Shown here piece by piece: positions 63,216 through 64,000 of a DNA stretch of 64,000 nt; the stretch's first letter is position 1; every line of letters begins with the position of its first letter. The DNA is from Salinimicrobium sp963739625 (lineage in GTDB: Bacteria > Bacteroidota > Bacteroidia > Flavobacteriales > Flavobacteriaceae), in the NCBI GenBank assembly GCA_963739625.1, contig CAVUAU010000002.1, positions 1 to 64,000 of the forward strand, written 5' to 3'. The notes beneath the pieces were generated by a model, which worked only from the letters and a program-made list of their open reading frames with translations, was not told where the DNA came from and did no database searches. A program made the position numbers and the translations under genes.

Positions 63216-63821
63216 ATGAAAATAAAATCTGCCGACTTTGTCATAAGCAATTCCGAAGTATCTAAGTGCCCCGAGAGCAAACTGCCCGAATATGCCTTTA
63301 TCGGCCGCAGTAATGTGGGAAAATCTTCTCTAATCAACATGCTTACGGGCCGGAAGGACCTTGCAAAAACATCGGGCCGCCCGGGAAAAACTCAATTGAT
63401 CAACCACTTTTTGATCAATAAGGAATGGCACCTGGTAGATTTGCCCGGTTATGGGTATGCAAGGGTTTCCAAGAAGGAAAAAAAGACCTTTCAAAAGTTC
63501 ATCACCGCTTACTTTGAGAAACGGGAACAGCTCATAGCCGCATTTGTACTTATCGACAGCAGGCACAGCCCGCAGGCGATCGACTTAGAGTTTATGGAAT
63601 GGCTGGGAGAGCACCAGGTTCCTTTCGGTATCATCTTCACAAAAGCTGATAAGTTAAAGCCAAAGGCCCTGGAACGAAATATTGAAAATTACAAAGCAAA
63701 AATGTTGGAAACCTGGGTGGAGATGCCGCAGTATTTTGTTTCCTCTTCTTCTAACGGCTCCGGCCGTGATGAGATCCTCGATTACATTGAGAGCATCAAT
63801 AACAATCTGGAACAACAATAG
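63216..63821 (+). CDS. engB: Ribosome biogenesis GTPase EngB (YihA/YsxC)
   Basis: GTPase acting in 50S subunit assembly. About 201 residues, with P-loop FIGRSNVGKSSLIN (G1, about 30), G2/G3 TSGRPGKTQLINHF and DLPGYGYARVSK, and G4 FTKADKLK. A GTG at 63213 directly precedes the ATG at 63216; the ATG is taken. Length is normal. It follows the hydrolase gene closely and is convergent with gldC. Confidence 0.95.
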   Translation: MKIKSADFVISNSEVSKCPESKLPEYAFIGRSNVGKSSLINMLTGRKDLAKTSGRPGKTQLINHFLINKEWHLVDLPGYGYARVSKKEKKTFQKFITAYFEKREQLIAAFVLIDSRHSPQAIDLEFMEWLGEHQVPFGIIFTKADKLKPKALERNIENYKAKMLETWVEMPQYFVSSSSNGSGRDEILDYIESINNNLEQQ

Positions 63822-63890
63822 CCGAAAATTCCCTTTTTAAGAAGAAAGAAGGGCCGCAAAACCTGCAGCCCAATTTAAAGATCTAAATAT
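63822..63890. other. Short spacer between convergent engB and gldC
   Basis: Contains GGGCCGCAAAACCTGCAGCCC-like partial dyad (about 63851-63870) that may end transcription; no T-run on the plus strand is clear. Confidence 0.25.
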
Positions 63891-64000
63891 TTACTCCTTT
63901 TTGAGCTCCATTTTTTCTGCAAAATAATCGCAGAAGTCTTTCATGGTATCTCTCATTCTTTCATCCTGTGTTGCCCTGTAAAAGGTGTCGCTCATGGTCA
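63891..64000 (-). CDS. gldC: Gliding motility protein GldC, C-terminal part
   Basis: Only the last 36 codons are inside the window. They read MSDTFYRATQDERMRDTM then KDFCDYFAEKMELKKE, closely similar to the C-terminus of GldC of gliding flavobacteria as I recall it. GldC supports gliding together with GldB, and gldC-gldB are usually adjacent; the rest would lie beyond the right end. It fits the T9SS and sorting-domain genes elsewhere in the window. Confidence 0.8.
   Translation of the reverse strand, partial: TMSDTFYRATQDERMRDTMKDFCDYFAEKMELKKE

Overview
The window looks like chromosomal DNA of a member of the Flavobacteriaceae (Bacteroidota). Signs of this are Bacteroidota-type promoters (TAnnTTTG -7 boxes, some with TTG at -33), almost no Shine-Dalgarno sequences, type IX secretion (porT, two proteins with type A C-terminal sorting domains), the gliding gene gldC, a short primary sigma factor, and the dcw cluster order mraZ-rsmH-ftsL-ftsI-murE-mraY-murD-ftsW-murG-murC-ftsQ-ftsA-ftsZ with murF and ddl missing. 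The closest genus cannot be fixed from the sequence alone.

Layout. 1-14 kb: tail of a T9SS-exported protein, rsmG, a fatty-acid desaturase, aspC, trkH-trkA (potassium uptake), ubiE/menG, porT, an SpoU RNA methyltransferase, tamL, fbaA and accD. 14-21.5 kb: rpsO-pnp-rpoD, a BLUF photoreceptor, a 42-residue membrane protein, rpe, ypdA and a DUF488 gene. 21.5-28.4 kb: one gene for a 2291-residue T9SS-exported HYR-repeat protein with sixteen near-identical 234-bp units. 28.8-33.2 kb: tex, an unknown small gene and selO. 33.2-39.3 kb: a complete curli (functional amyloid, type VIII secretion) locus, csgA, a csgB-like gene, a csgH-csgE fusion, csgF, csgG with an added C-terminal barrel, and a surface lipoprotein. 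The locus is framed exactly by selO and a second 125-bp copy of the selO 3' end. 39.4-46.2 kb: small ORFs, an M61-type peptidase lipoprotein, duplicated terminators, tRNA-Arg(TCG), a yqeY-like gene and a large propeller sensor kinase. 46.5-62.2 kb: the dcw cluster on the minus strand, led by mraZ with a three-box MraZ operator. 62.4-64 kb: an alpha/beta hydrolase, engB and the 3' end of gldC.

Sequence integrity matters. Genes of normally vital function (aspC, porT, tamL, ypdA) and a DUF488 gene carry single-base frameshifts, and the lipoprotein after csgG carries at least eight within about 800 bp. All lie in the first 39.1 kb, and none is seen in the large genes from 39.9 to 64 kb. Since T9SS substrates are encoded here and porT should be working, many of these are probably consensus errors, but that cannot be settled from the sequence.

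Most interesting parts: the curli locus with its fused assembly factors and its flanking selO-tail duplication; a dispersed AAATGWCATTT palindrome (seven sites); the MraZ operator; a strong Shine-Dalgarno before rpoD in an organism that otherwise lacks them; and the homogenised HYR repeat array.
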